A DNA stretch of 64,000 nt. Origin: Pseudanabaena sp. ABRG5-3 (lineage in GTDB: Bacteria; Cyanobacteriota; Cyanobacteriia; Pseudanabaenales; Pseudanabaenaceae). The DNA lies in NCBI RefSeq assembly GCF_003967015.1, contig NZ_AP017560.1, positions 4,726,001-4,790,000 on the forward strand, read 5' to 3'. This document shows positions 63,686 through 64,000 of this stretch, piece by piece (within the stretch, counting starts at the first letter, position 1; the number at the start of each line of letters is the position of its first letter). The notes beneath the pieces were generated by a model. That model was not told the DNA's origin. It worked only from the letters and a program-made list of their open reading frames with translations, and did no database searches. A program made the position numbers and the translations under genes.

Positions 63686-64000
63686 CACATCCCAAAGATT
63701 CACGAGTATCAACACCCGTTTTAGAATTATTACCAGAAGCTACTTTACAGAGTTTCTTTGATTGCAGCACATCTAAGAGTGCATTACTAAAGTCAGCACC
63801 AGTTATATTTACATCATCAAAAGTTGCTTGCAGCATATTAGCGTCAGCCAAAATCGCATCGCTTAAATCTGCATTCTTAAATCTAGAAACGTAAGCTATA
63901 CCTGAACTAAAGTCGATTCCGTGCAAATTAGCACCATCTAGAAAAACTCCATTCAAGACTGCCCCACGTAAGTCAGCATTACTAAAATTGGTGTTCTTAA
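63681..64000 (-). CDS. pentapeptide repeat protein (partial, continues past the window)
   Basis: The 3' part of a gene whose start lies beyond position 64000; the frame stays open to the window edge. The visible residues follow the A(D/N)LxX pattern ('[31 protein letters not shown]', '[39 protein letters not shown]'), which folds into a right-handed square beta-helix. A C-terminal basic segment with a Cys ends the protein. Function unknown; convergent with kaiC. Confidence 0.85.
   Translation of the reverse strand, partial: KNTNFSNADLRGAVLNGVFLDGANLHGIDFSSGIAYVSRFKNADLSDAILADANMLQATFDDVNITGADFSNALLDVLQSKKLCKVASGNNSKTGVDTRESLGCE

Overview
The window is chromosomal DNA of a cyanobacterium. Direct signs are a complete kaiABC circadian clock locus at the right end, the tiny photosystem genes petN (cytochrome b6f) and psbI (photosystem II), LL-diaminopimelate aminotransferase, CHASE2/CHAT/DUF928 signalling and secretion genes, and many HIP1-type GCGATCGC octamers. 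The gene repertoire resembles a Pseudanabaena-like filamentous strain, but the genus is a guess.

Layout. 0.3-10.8 kb: conserved hypothetical, aldehyde dehydrogenase, GIDE-domain membrane protein, Fic protein, GH10-like glycosidase, TPR protein and a TPR-CHAT protein. 10.9-15 kb: an accessory patch with an IS1-like transposase remnant, a MITE with an 8-bp target duplication, repeats around a Uma2 gene, two acetyltransferases of resistance-type families and two hypotheticals. 15.2-16.6 kb: a MerR regulator divergent from a TauE/SafE exporter with a textbook MerR operator. 16.6-22.3 kb: radical SAM protein, then a FIST sensor, histidine kinase and receiver-GGDEF cassette that looks like the NosP/NahK nitric-oxide module. 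22.3-33.4 kb: CHASE2 cyclase, DUF928 protein, petN, TPR-CHAT, and a two-partner secretion pair (TpsA and TpsB, divergent), with palindromic repeat elements between the genes.

33.4-38.3 kb is the most interesting accessory island. A DUF4062 protein is followed 15 bp later by a two-helix membrane protein whose soluble part looks like the ThsA macro domain of type II Thoeris. An intact IS4-superfamily element (13-bp inverted repeats, CTTAG target duplication) has landed three codons before the reconstructed stop codon of the second gene. Next come a DUF433 antitoxin and a frameshifted DUF5615 toxin. I propose the DUF4062 + TM-macro pair as a Thoeris-like defence system in which DUF4062 takes the place of the TIR protein; this is inference from domain resemblance.

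38.3-54.8 kb is mostly housekeeping: dapL, Uma2, 5'-nucleotidase, M48 protease, Ser/Thr kinase with an ARC6-like (IMS) tail, smpB, a TIGR04255 three-gene operon, ABC exporter, psbI, GAF protein, ammonium transporter (with an NtcA-type promoter) and an MBL-fold protein. A perfect CRP-type site and an isolated terminator in the amt-MBL gap suggest a small RNA or attenuated leader. 54.9-64 kb: a cyclase with a UrtA-like ligand-binding domain and PAS domains, a CBS/PAS hybrid kinase divergent from kaiA, then kaiA-kaiB-kaiC and a partial pentapeptide-repeat gene cut by the window end.
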